A stretch of 32,840 bases of DNA from Catenulispora rubra. Its GTDB lineage: Bacteria; Actinomycetota; Actinomycetes; Streptomycetales; Catenulisporaceae. The stretch lies in assembly GCF_015356825.1 (NCBI RefSeq), contig NZ_JAACYW010000115.1, forward strand, positions 1-32,840, written 5' to 3'. Positions 1-7,652 of the stretch are shown piece after piece. The first letter of the stretch is position 1; every line of letters starts with the position of its first letter. The notes beneath the pieces were generated by a model. That model saw nothing but the letters and a program-made list of their open reading frames with translations. It was not told the DNA's origin and made no database searches. The translations under genes were made by a program, and so were the position numbers.

Positions 1-27
1 CCCGCCCTGAGAGGACTGTCAGTCTCT

Positions 28-660
28 ATGAAGGCCGAGCCCAGCTGCCCACGCTGTGGGAGCCGGGTGCGCGCTCCCGGCCTGCTGTCCACGACCTGGC
101 AGTGCGACCTGCACGGCGCGATCCACCCCCTGCAGCCAGTCCAGCCCCCCACCGCGAAGGAACTGGCCGAGACGGCCGCCAACAGCCAGGTCCCGGTGTG
201 GATGCCCTGGCCCCTGCCCACCGGCTGGGAGTTCACCGGTATGGCCTACGCCGGCGACGAGGCCGGGGCCCGCGCGACCGCGGTGGCCTGTGCCGGTCCG
301 AACCCGTTCGGCGGAGTCGGGGAACTGCTGCTGATCGCCGAGGAGATGGGCGTCGGCCTCGGCGCGCGCTTCGCCGGGCTGGAGGGCCCGGACCCGGGCG
401 AGATCTTCGAGCAGACCGCCGCCCACGCCAAGCTCTACGCCGCGGGCCGCTCCACCTCCATGTGGAACGTCCCGAACACCGGCGACCGCGCGGTGTTCCT
501 CGGCGAGGCCGGCGGCCTGTGGCTGTGGGCCGTGCTGTGGCCGCACGACGCGGCCCATCTGATGTACGACGACCTGGTGCTCACCGACCTGCGGGACGCC
601 GGCGCCGAGATCGACTGGATCCCGGTCGGCGGCCTGTCGCTGCGCCTGATGGAGATGTAG
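28..660 (+). CDS. DUF6758-like zinc-ribbon protein, function unknown
   Basis: 210 aa. The N-terminus carries CPRCG (Cys7, Cys10) followed by CDLHG near residue 30, a probable zinc ribbon. The rest is a soluble alpha/beta-looking protein with the segments VPVWMPWPLP and GMAYAGDE, which I recognise from the Streptomyces protein upstream of dxr (DUF6758). No catalytic motif is visible and its role is unknown. No signal peptide or membrane segment. The ATG is chosen because the family begins about six residues before CPRC. The SD is poor (AGAGGA about 12 nt upstream). It is followed by 175 bp before dxr with no clear terminator. Confidence 0.8.
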   Translation: MKAEPSCPRCGSRVRAPGLLSTTWQCDLHGAIHPLQPVQPPTAKELAETAANSQVPVWMPWPLPTGWEFTGMAYAGDEAGARATAVACAGPNPFGGVGELLLIAEEMGVGLGARFAGLEGPDPGEIFEQTAAHAKLYAAGRSTSMWNVPNTGDRAVFLGEAGGLWLWAVLWPHDAAHLMYDDLVLTDLRDAGAEIDWIPVGGLSLRLMEM

Positions 661-835
661 CGGCAGACGTAGGGGAAGACCCAGCGGGAGACGAGGCCGG
701 AGATAGAACAGGGCCGACACCCCATCGCAGGGCACACCGACCCGCCCGCGCCCCTCCCGGAATTGAGCACATCGGTGTGAACCTCGTGTGACCGTCGGCC
801 CGCAGCGGCCCTGCGCTCCGCAGCGGTAAGCCACA

Positions 836-2053
836 ATGACCGACGTGACCCACACCGTGCGCGACATCATCCTTCTAGGCTCCACCGGCTCCATCGGCAC
901 CCAGACGCTGGACCTGGTCTCCCGCAACCCCGACCGGTTCCGCATCGTCGGCCTGGCGGCCGGCGGCGGGAACCCGGAACTCCTGGCGGAGCAGGCCCTG
1001 ACCACCGGCGCGCGCACGGTCGCCGTCGCCAAGGCCAGCGTCGCGCAGGACCTGAACCTCGCCTTCTACGCCGAGGCCCAGAAGCGCGGCTACTCGGCCG
1101 GCGAGTTCCAGATCCCGGAGATCCTGGCCGGCCCCGAGGCCTCGGCCGAGCTCGCCGCCCGCGAGTGCGACATCGTCCTGAACGCCATCGACGGCGCGGC
1201 CGGCCTGAAGGCCACGCTGGTCGCCCTGGACTCCGGCCGGACCCTCGCGCTGGCCAACAAGGAGTCGCTGATCATCGGCGGCGACCTGGTCGCCCGGCGG
1301 GCCAAGCCGGGTCAGATCGTCCCGGTCGACTCCGAGCACTCGGCCCTGGCGCAGGCGCTGCGCGGCGGTCGCGCCGAGGAGGTGGACAAGCTGGTCGTCA
1401 CCGCCTCCGGCGGCCCCTTCCGCGGCCGGACCCGCGCCGAGATGGCGGACGCGTCCCCCGAACAGGCCATGAAGCACCCGACCTGGAACATGGGGCCGCT
1501 GGTCACCTGCAACTCCGCGACCCTGGTGAACAAGGGCCTGGAGGTGATCGAGGCGCACCTGTTGTTCGACATCCCCTTCGACCGCATCGAGGTCGTGGTG
1601 CATCCGCAGTCCATCGTGCACTCGATGGTCCAGTTCGTGGACGGCTCCACGCTGGCCCAGGCCAGCCCGCCGGACATGCGCCTGCCGATCGCCCTGGCCC
1701 TGGGCTGGCCGGACCGGGTCCCCGGCGCCGCCCCGGCGCTGGACTGGACGAAGGCCGCCACCTGGGAGTTCTTCCCGCTTGACGACGAAGCGTTCCCCTC
1801 GGTGCGGCTGGCCAAGCAGGTCGGCGCAACCGGCGGGACCGCTCCGGCCGTCTTCAACGGTGCCAATGAGGAGTGTGTGGCCGCGTTCCTCACCGGCCGC
1901 CTCCGCTTCCCGGCGATCGTCGATACCATCGAACGGGTGGTCGCCGAGCACGCCGGTTCAGGGCGCTCTCAGGGTGGGGACCTTACTCTGGAGGCCGTCC
2001 TGGAGGCGGATTCCTGGGCGCGTACGCGCGCACGGGAACTCACAGCCGGCTGA
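836..2053 (+). CDS. dxr: 1-deoxy-D-xylulose 5-phosphate reductoisomerase
   Basis: 405 aa, usual length. Catalyses the NADPH-dependent rearrangement and reduction of DXP to 2-C-methyl-D-erythritol 4-phosphate, the committed step of the MEP isoprenoid pathway, in the cytosol. Visible motifs: the NADPH loop GSTGSIG at residues 15-21; the metal ligands in VDSEHSA (Asp165, Glu167); the flexible lid with Trp217 in HPTWNMG; and the substrate and metal residues in CNSATLVNKGLEVIEAH (about 225-241, including Glu236). The C-terminal helical domain is present. It is followed by the M50 protease and ispG, the standard actinobacterial order, which supports the call. The ATG start lies a short distance before the Rossmann strand; no good SD is seen. 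Confidence 0.97.
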   Translation: MTDVTHTVRDIILLGSTGSIGTQTLDLVSRNPDRFRIVGLAAGGGNPELLAEQALTTGARTVAVAKASVAQDLNLAFYAEAQKRGYSAGEFQIPEILAGPEASAELAARECDIVLNAIDGAAGLKATLVALDSGRTLALANKESLIIGGDLVARRAKPGQIVPVDSEHSALAQALRGGRAEEVDKLVVTASGGPFRGRTRAEMADASPEQAMKHPTWNMGPLVTCNSATLVNKGLEVIEAHLLFDIPFDRIEVVVHPQSIVHSMVQFVDGSTLAQASPPDMRLPIALALGWPDRVPGAAPALDWTKAATWEFFPLDDEAFPSVRLAKQVGATGGTAPAVFNGANEECVAAFLTGRLRFPAIVDTIERVVAEHAGSGRSQGGDLTLEAVLEADSWARTRARELTAG

Positions 2054-2115
2054 AAGACTTTGATTAGGTGACGGGTACAGCCCAGGCGCCAGTGCCGACG
2101 ACGATAGGTGGATAA

Positions 2116-3345
2116 GTGGGCCCGCTAGGCATCATCCTGTTCGTCATCGCGCTCGTGGCGTCGATCATGCTGCACGAGGCCGGGCACATGGTGTGCGCGC
2201 GCAAGGCCGGCGGCAAGGTCACCGAGTTCTTCCTGGGCTTCGGGCCGAAGATCTGGTCCTTCCGCAAGGGCGAGACCGAGTACGGCGTGAAGGCGATCCC
2301 GGCCGGCGGCTACGTGAAGATCGTCGGGATGACGGACCTGGAGCCGATCGACCCCGAGGACGAGCCGCGGGCCTTCTACCGCAAGCCGCTGGGCTGGCGG
2401 CTGCTGACGCTGTCGGCCGGCTCGCTCACCCACTTCCTCATCGCCCTGTTCCTGCTCCTGCTGGTGCCGCTGACCTGGGGGATCCAGTCCCAGGATGTGT
2501 CCGGGAAGGTCGGCACGGTCACCCAGTGCCTGAAGACCACGGCCGGCTCCTGCGGCACGGCCGACGCCGCCAGCCCGGCCAAGGCCGCCGGGCTGGAGAA
2601 CGGCGACAAGATCGTCGCGGTCAACGGGGTCGCCACGCACAGCTGGCAGGACGTCACCGACCAGCTGCACAAGGGCCAGCCCAAGGTCGGCGCCGACAAC
2701 AAGCCCGCCGGCGCTCCGGTGCCGGTCAGCGTGACCTACCTGCGCGACGGCCAGCAGCAGACCACCACGATCACCCCCCAGGTGGGCAACATCTCGGCCG
2801 ACCCCAAGAAGGTGCAGCTGGGCCTGATGATCGGCATCCAGGCCCCGCGGCCGGTCTACCAGCACCCCGGGTTCCTGAACGAGGTCGGCAACGGCTTCAC
2901 CGGCTTCGGCACCCTTGCCAAGGGCTCGGTGACCGGCCTGGTCGACATCCCGGCCTCGATCCCCAAGCTGTTCCAGGCCACCACCAGCGACAAGCCGCGC
3001 GACGCCAACGCCCCGGTGGGCGTGGTCGGCATGGCGAGCCTGACCGGCGGCGTGATCCAGACCAACGGCTACTCCGGCTTCCTGTACTACATCGCCAGCA
3101 TCAACATGTTCATCGGCATCTTCAACCTGCTGCCGCTGCTGCCCCTGGACGGCGGGCACATCGCCATCGCGCTGTACGAGGCGGGCCGCCGCCGGATCGC
3201 CAAGCTCTTCGGCCGGCCGGACCCGGGCCGCGTGGACCTGAACAAGCTGATGCCGGCCGCGTTCACCTTCCTGGTCTTGTTCGTCGGGCTGTCGCTGCTG
3301 CTGATGGCCGCCGACATCACCAACCCGCTGAAGTACCCGAGCTGA
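2116..3345 (+). CDS. rseP: M50 site-2 (RseP/Rip1-type) membrane metalloprotease
   Basis: 409 aa. An intramembrane zinc protease that in relatives cleaves transmembrane anti-sigma factors or signal remnants. The zinc motif HEAGH is at residues 20-24 inside the first TM helix, and the third ligand region FNLLPLLPLDGGH (Asp345) is in a C-terminal TM helix. A PDZ-like domain lies between, about 125-240 (ENGDKIVAVNG). Other TM segments are near 103-122 and 368-395. The GTG start at 2116 gives a first helix that begins directly and matches family length. The gene lies 62 bp after dxr and 195 bp before ispG. The substrate is unknown; no membrane anti-sigma factor lies in this window (RsrA here is soluble). 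Confidence 0.93.
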   Translation: MGPLGIILFVIALVASIMLHEAGHMVCARKAGGKVTEFFLGFGPKIWSFRKGETEYGVKAIPAGGYVKIVGMTDLEPIDPEDEPRAFYRKPLGWRLLTLSAGSLTHFLIALFLLLLVPLTWGIQSQDVSGKVGTVTQCLKTTAGSCGTADAASPAKAAGLENGDKIVAVNGVATHSWQDVTDQLHKGQPKVGADNKPAGAPVPVSVTYLRDGQQQTTTITPQVGNISADPKKVQLGLMIGIQAPRPVYQHPGFLNEVGNGFTGFGTLAKGSVTGLVDIPASIPKLFQATTSDKPRDANAPVGVVGMASLTGGVIQTNGYSGFLYYIASINMFIGIFNLLPLLPLDGGHIAIALYEAGRRRIAKLFGRPDPGRVDLNKLMPAAFTFLVLFVGLSLLLMAADITNPLKYPS

Positions 3346-3365
3346 TCTGAAGTACCGGAGCTGAT
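3328..3365 (+). repeat. 19-bp tandem duplication across the rseP stop codon
   Basis: Two adjacent 19-bp copies (3328-3346 and 3347-3365) differ at one base. The first copy encodes the last five residues LKYPS and the stop; the second begins just after it in the 3' untranslated region. Confidence 0.9.
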
Positions 3366-3381
3366 CGGGGTTCGACCCTGA

Positions 3382-3397
3382 CCGGGTATTGACCCGG
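3382..3397 (+). terminator. Small hairpin after rseP
   Basis: A 6-bp perfect GC stem (CCGGGT / ACCCGG) with a 4-nt loop ATTG and no U-tract. It could be a weak terminator or only a pause site. The rest of the 3366-3539 gap shows no convincing promoter. Confidence 0.35.
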
Positions 3398-3539
3398 CGA
3401 GGTCCGCGCGGTAGCGGTGACCTGCGCCACCGTGGCGCCGGTGAAGGCCGAGTGAAAATCTCGCGGCGTGTGCGAACGCCCCACGAACGTGCCGTAGCGT
3501 GGACGGCGAGCAGAAAACCATTCACGGAACGGTGAGACC

Positions 3540-4709
3540 TTGACCGCCATCGCGTTGGGCATGCCCGCACTCCCGACCAAGCCGCTTGCCATCCGCCGCA
3601 AGTCCCGCCAGATCATGGTGGGGAACGTCCCGGTGGGCGGTGACGCGCCGGTGTCCGTGCAGTCGATGACCACGACCCTCACCTCCGACGTGAACGCCAC
3701 GCTCCAGCAGATCGCGCAGCTCACCGCCGCCGGCTGCCAGATCGTGCGGGTCGCGGTGCCTTCGCAGGACGACGCCGACGCGTTGCCGATGATCGCGAAG
3801 AAGTCGCAGATCCCGGTGATCGCCGACATCCACTTCCAGCCGAAGTACGTCTTCGCGGCGATCGACGCCGGCTGTGCCGCGGTGCGGGTGAACCCGGGCA
3901 ACATCAAGGCCTTCGATGACAAGGTCGGGGAGATCGCCAAGGCGGCCAAGGCCGCGGGCACTCCGATCCGGATCGGCGTGAACGCCGGGTCCCTCGACAA
4001 GCGGCTGTACGAGAAGTACGGCAAGGCCACGGCCGAAGCGCTGGTCGAGTCGGCGCTGTGGGAGTGCTCGCTGTTCGAGGAGCACGACTTCCGGGACATC
4101 AAGATCTCGGTGAAGCACAACGACCCGGTCGTGATGATCAACGCCTATCGGCAGTTGGCCGAGGCCTGTGACTATCCGCTGCACTTGGGTGTCACCGAGG
4201 CTGGTCCGGCGTTCCAGGGCACCATCAAGTCGGCGGTCGCCTTCGGTGCGCTGTTGGCTGAGGGCATCGGGGACACCATCCGGGTCTCGCTGTCGGCGCC
4301 GCCGGTGGAAGAGGTCAAGGTCGGGCAGCAGATCCTGGAGTCCCTGGGCCTGCGCAAGCGTGGCCTGGAGATCGTCTCCTGCCCCTCGTGCGGTCGGGCG
4401 CAGGTGGACGTGTACAAGCTCGCCGACCAGGTGAGCGCCGCACTCGACGGGCTGAAGGTGCCGCTGCGGGTGGCGGTCATGGGCTGTGTGGTGAACGGCC
4501 CGGGTGAGGCGCGCGAGGCGGATCTGGGTGTGGCCTCCGGCAACGGCAAGGGCCAGATCTTCGTGCGCGGCGAGGTCATCAAGACCGTTCCCGAGGCGCA
4601 GATCGTGGAGACGCTGATCGAGGAGGCCTTCAAGATCGCCGCCGAGATGGGCCTGGAGATCGACGCCGAGACCGGTGAGATCGTGGAGTCTGTGAACGCC
4701 GCGCTTTAA
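3540..4709 (+). CDS. ispG: 4-hydroxy-3-methylbut-2-en-1-yl diphosphate synthase (flavodoxin-type family)
   Basis: 389 aa. Converts methylerythritol 2,4-cyclodiphosphate to HMBDP in the MEP pathway using a [4Fe-4S] cluster. The N-terminal TIM-barrel motifs QSMTTT (41-46), ADIHFQPKYV and RVNPGN are present. The cluster cysteines are Cys281 and Cys284 (CPSCGR) and Cys316 (GCVVNGPGEA), with Glu323 in the same loop. The TTG start at 3540 is preferred because close relatives begin MTAI.LGMP; the alternative ATG at 3561 would remove seven conserved residues. This is the bacterial direct-fused two-domain form, of normal length. It lies near dxr, so two MEP steps are clustered. Confidence 0.96.
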   Translation: MTAIALGMPALPTKPLAIRRKSRQIMVGNVPVGGDAPVSVQSMTTTLTSDVNATLQQIAQLTAAGCQIVRVAVPSQDDADALPMIAKKSQIPVIADIHFQPKYVFAAIDAGCAAVRVNPGNIKAFDDKVGEIAKAAKAAGTPIRIGVNAGSLDKRLYEKYGKATAEALVESALWECSLFEEHDFRDIKISVKHNDPVVMINAYRQLAEACDYPLHLGVTEAGPAFQGTIKSAVAFGALLAEGIGDTIRVSLSAPPVEEVKVGQQILESLGLRKRGLEIVSCPSCGRAQVDVYKLADQVSAALDGLKVPLRVAVMGCVVNGPGEAREADLGVASGNGKGQIFVRGEVIKTVPEAQIVETLIEEAFKIAAEMGLEIDAETGEIVESVNAAL

Positions 4710-4710
4710 A

Positions 4711-4747
4711 GCCCCGCTTCCAGTACCGTCCTATACGGGGCCGTTTT
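4711..4747 (+). terminator. Possible terminator after ispG
   Basis: A 6-bp stem GCCCCG (4711-4716) with CGGGGC (4736-4741), a 19-nt loop, followed by CGTTTT. It lies two bases after the ispG stop. The long loop makes it weak. A second hairpin follows at 4781-4814. Confidence 0.45.
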
Positions 4748-4780
4748 CTGGGCTCCGTAGAACGCTTAGCGGTCGCGGCC

Positions 4781-4814
4781 GCGCACCGAACAGCCGCATG
4801 GTCGGTCGGTGCGC
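4781..4814. other. 9-bp inverted repeat in the ispG-GNAT gap
   Basis: GCGCACCGA (4781-4789) pairs perfectly with TCGGTGCGC (4806-4814) across a 16-nt loop, about 70 bp before the GNAT gene. It could be a second terminator stem or an operator. No protein can be assigned to it. Confidence 0.5.
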
Positions 4815-4881
4815 AGCTGTTTCCGCTCCAGAGCAGGGCAGGCTACGGGCAAACGCCGTACAGTGAACTGGTGATCGTGCG

Positions 4882-5742
4882 ATGAGCGTTTTGTCGAGGG
4901 TCCGCGGGACCAGCACCAGGCTGTTGGGCGTGGCCGATCTGGCCGACGTCCGTGCGCTGCTGGCGCGCGACCCGGTCTCGAACGTCTTCGTGGCCTCCCG
5001 GGTCGAGGCCTCCGGCCTGGACGCCTGGCGTCTGGGCGGCGAGGTCTGGGGCCACGTGGTGAACGGCAAGCTCGACGCGCTGTGCTATTCCGGCGCCAAC
5101 CTGGTCCCGGTCGAGGCCGGTCCGGAGGCCGTGCGGGCCTTCGCCGAGCGGGCCCGCCGCCAGGGCCGCCGCTGCTCCTCGATCGTCGGGCCCGCCGAGG
5201 CCGCGATGGCGCTGTGGGAGCAGGTCCGCCCGACCTGGGGCCCGGCGCGCGAGGTGCGCTCCAGCCAGCCGCTGATGGAGATCCGTGGCTCCTCGGAGAC
5301 CGTCGAGCCGGACTTCCGGGTGAAGCCGGTGACGCCGAACCAGATAGACACGCTGCTGCCGGCGTGCATAGCGATGTTCACCGAAGAAGTCGGCGTCTCG
5401 CCGGTGGGGGACGACAACGGCAGTTCCTACCGCGCGCGGGTCTCCGAACTCGTGCACGCCGGCCGGGCCTTCGCCTGGATCGAGGACGGGCACGTGGTGT
5501 TCAAGGCGGAGATCGGGGCGGTGACCGAGCAGGCGTGCCAGATCCAGGGGGTGTGGACGCATCCGGCGCTGCGCGGCAAGGGCATCGCGGCGGCCGGGAT
5601 GGCCGCGGTCGTGGAGTACGCGCTGCGCGATTTCGCGTCAGTGGTGAGCCTGTACGTGAACGACTACAACGCTCCTGCTCGCGCCGTGTATCGCAAGGTC
5701 GGGTTCGAGGAGGTCGGCGCTTTCGCGTCGATCTTATTCTGA
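4882..5742 (+). CDS. GNAT acetyltransferase with N-terminal DUF4081-type domain
   Basis: 286 aa. The C-terminal half is a GNAT fold with the acetyl-CoA loop LRGKGIA at residues 230-236 and the family ending SLYVNDYNAPARAVYRKVGFEEVG. The N-terminal 130 residues (LLGVADLADVRALLARDPVSNVFVASR region) match the DUF4081 half often fused to this acetyltransferase in actinobacteria. The acceptor is unknown. The gene usually follows ispG in actinomycetes, as here, but no functional link to isoprenoids is shown. The ATG at 4882 is chosen because nearby GTG codons (4871, 4877) are out of frame. Confidence 0.88.
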   Translation: MSVLSRVRGTSTRLLGVADLADVRALLARDPVSNVFVASRVEASGLDAWRLGGEVWGHVVNGKLDALCYSGANLVPVEAGPEAVRAFAERARRQGRRCSSIVGPAEAAMALWEQVRPTWGPAREVRSSQPLMEIRGSSETVEPDFRVKPVTPNQIDTLLPACIAMFTEEVGVSPVGDDNGSSYRARVSELVHAGRAFAWIEDGHVVFKAEIGAVTEQACQIQGVWTHPALRGKGIAAAGMAAVVEYALRDFASVVSLYVNDYNAPARAVYRKVGFEEVGAFASILF

Positions 5743-5776
5743 CATTGTTCTGAGTTGTTCCACCCGCTACCGGTTT

Positions 5777-5800
5777 GGGAATGCTCTGATGGGCGTTCCC
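5777..5800. other. Imperfect inverted repeat upstream of the PLD-like membrane gene
   Basis: GGGAATGC (5777-5784) pairs with GCGTTCCC (5793-5800), with one G-U pair and an 8-nt loop, 20 bp before the start at 5820. It may be an operator or the end of the GNAT transcript. Confidence 0.35.
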
Positions 5801-5819
5801 GACACCGAAGGGGGTGGTC

Positions 5820-7139
5820 ATGCCCAAAGAGATCTCTCGAGAGTTCCCCACTCCGGAGAACGGCTTCGCGCCGCAGCTGCGTACTCAGGAACGGGAAGAG
5901 GAGCGCGACCGGGACCGGGAGCGGGATCCCGCCGACGCCCGGCAGGGGCGGCCGGGCTGGCTGAGCCGGATGCGGAACCGGCGCATGAGCGCGCTGGTGG
6001 CGTGGTCGTCGTCGGTGGTGCTGGCGACGGTGGCGATCGCGATCACGATGACCTGGGTGCATCCGGACAAGGGACAGTGGAAGGAATTCTTCCGCGGTGT
6101 CACCGGCGACGTGGCCGGGGCGCTGCTTGTGGCCTTCTTCTTGTCGCCGGTGTTCCTGGCGATCCGCGCCTTCGCGAACGAGAAGTTCGGGAACATCGCG
6201 GACTACGTGCCGATGGCCGGCTACGAGCGTTTTCCGTACCTGAAGTTCATAGAGCGGCTGGAACGCTGCGACGACCTGGTGCGGATCATGGACACGTCCA
6301 GCAACATCCTGGACGTCACCACCGCGGAGGGCGACGAGGCGGAGGAGCGGAGCCGCTGTGTCGCCGCGCTGCGCAACGTGCTGGCCGGGGACAACGAGGT
6401 CCGGGTGGAGATCGTGCTCCTGGACCCGACCTCTGACGCGGCGCGCCAGCGGAGTACGGACCTGAGGGGAGAGGGGATCGACATCGCCGCCGGCGTCAGC
6501 CGGAACCTGGCGCTGTTGAACCGGATCCGGAACCAGCTGCCGGACGGCGCGCGGAGCAAGCTGTTGGTGAAGCTCTATAACGCGACCCCTGCCTGTGCCT
6601 ACTACAGGGTGGACGACAGGGCGTCCATCGCCTTCTACTCTCTGCGGACCGCGTCAGAGCAGGGTGCGCATGTGGACGTGGCGCTGAAGGAGAAGCTGGG
6701 GAAGATCGTGAACGACCACTTCCGGGAGATCCGGGAGGACGCCAACACGGTCGAGATGGTCGAGTACCTCTACGGGACGCTTACGGTAGGGCGGCGTACA
6801 GAGCACGTCGCATGGGTCGAGTACGGCGGTGCGCTGTTCCTCGGTCTGGCGTCTCCTCGGGAGAACCCGGTCGCGTGGACCGTGGCGCCGCGCGTAGGCG
6901 GCGGAGAGCCGCTGCAGATGGCGGCCTATAAGCACGAGCCCGCAGAGTTCCGCGCTATGCGGTTGATCCCATGGGCCGAGTGCGGAGGGATCGGGATCCG
7001 GATCGAGGAGAAGTACGGGGTCGAGTTCCAGGTGCTGTTCGAGGTGGCCCCGGTCGGGGCGATGCCGGCCGGCTTCCTGCCCGGCCAGACGGCGTCGCGG
7101 AGCGACCGGCCGGCCGGGGCGGAGTCCGGGGGACCTTAG
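5820..7139 (+). CDS. Two-TM protein with C-terminal PLD-like (DUF5919-like) sensor domain, role unknown
   Basis: 439 aa. Residues 1-57 are charged (an Arg/Glu/Asp-rich EREEERDRDRERD tract), likely cytoplasmic. TM helices lie near 58-79 and 94-117, separated by a short loop. Residues 140-345 resemble the PLD-like fold seen in DUF5919 sensors: RVEIVLLDPTSDAARQR (195-211) and KLYNATPACAYYRVDDRASIAFY (251-273). The HKD catalytic motif of phospholipase D is absent, so binding rather than hydrolysis is more likely. The C-terminus from 415 is disordered. ATG 5820 is preferred over GTG 5814 because AAGGGGG (5808-5814) sits 5 nt before the ATG. The stop lies 12 bp from the convergent ogt stop. The function is not known. 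Confidence 0.7.
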   Translation: MPKEISREFPTPENGFAPQLRTQEREEERDRDRERDPADARQGRPGWLSRMRNRRMSALVAWSSSVVLATVAIAITMTWVHPDKGQWKEFFRGVTGDVAGALLVAFFLSPVFLAIRAFANEKFGNIADYVPMAGYERFPYLKFIERLERCDDLVRIMDTSSNILDVTTAEGDEAEERSRCVAALRNVLAGDNEVRVEIVLLDPTSDAARQRSTDLRGEGIDIAAGVSRNLALLNRIRNQLPDGARSKLLVKLYNATPACAYYRVDDRASIAFYSLRTASEQGAHVDVALKEKLGKIVNDHFREIREDANTVEMVEYLYGTLTVGRRTEHVAWVEYGGALFLGLASPRENPVAWTVAPRVGGGEPLQMAAYKHEPAEFRAMRLIPWAECGGIGIRIEEKYGVEFQVLFEVAPVGAMPAGFLPGQTASRSDRPAGAESGGP

Positions 7140-7151
7140 CCTTGGACGGTT

Positions 7152-7652
7152 TCAGACCCCCGCGTACTGCTTCTCGTGCGCCAGCAGCGTGGCCTTGCAG
7201 TCCAGGCCGTAGAGGAAGTTCTTGCTGGAGCCGTCGCTGCGCACGATGCGGTGGCAGGGCACGAACAGCGCGATCGCGTTGGACGCGCATGCCGACCCCG
7301 CGGCCCGGACCGCGTCGGGGTTCCCGGCCGTGGCCGCGAGCTGCGTGTAGCTGATGGTGTCGCCGGCCTTGACCGCACGCATCGCGTCCCACGCCGCGGT
7401 GCGGAACGGTCCGGTCGCCCGGTAGACGACCGGCACGTCGTCGAGCGCGGCCAGATCGCCGCCGAAGTACGCCGCCACGCGCTCGGCCACGCGGTCGTGC
7501 GCCCCCGGCTCCGGCACCGGGGCACGCAGCATGCCGGACAGGAACGCGGGGTCGGCGGTGAAGCCGGCGGCGTGGACGATGTCGTCGGCATCGGCGAGCA
7601 CGGTGAACGGACCGGCCGGCGTCGCGATGGTGGTGTAGGTCAGGGTGCTCAC
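7152..7652 (-). CDS. ogt: Methylated-DNA-[protein]-cysteine S-methyltransferase
   Basis: 166 aa. Repairs O6-methylguanine and O4-methylthymine by suicidal transfer of the methyl group to Cys133 in the motif FVPCHRIV. Also visible: the helix-turn-helix signature SYTQLA (101-106) and RAAGSACASN (116-125, Asn finger hinge). The GTG at 7652 is chosen because it overlaps the stop of the upstream adaA-alkA gene by four bases (GTGA), indicating translational coupling. The frame stays open far upstream of this start, but that is a shadow of the AlkA gene. The pair has the same order as alkA-ogt in Mycobacterium tuberculosis. Confidence 0.95.
   Translation of the reverse strand: MSTLTYTTIATPAGPFTVLADADDIVHAAGFTADPAFLSGMLRAPVPEPGAHDRVAERVAAYFGGDLAALDDVPVVYRATGPFRTAAWDAMRAVKAGDTISYTQLAATAGNPDAVRAAGSACASNAIALFVPCHRIVRSDGSSKNFLYGLDCKATLLAHEKQYAGV

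Noticed and set aside
5820..7139. Phospholipase D enzyme
   Set aside because: No HxKxxxxD motif anywhere in the protein; only the fold resemblance remains.
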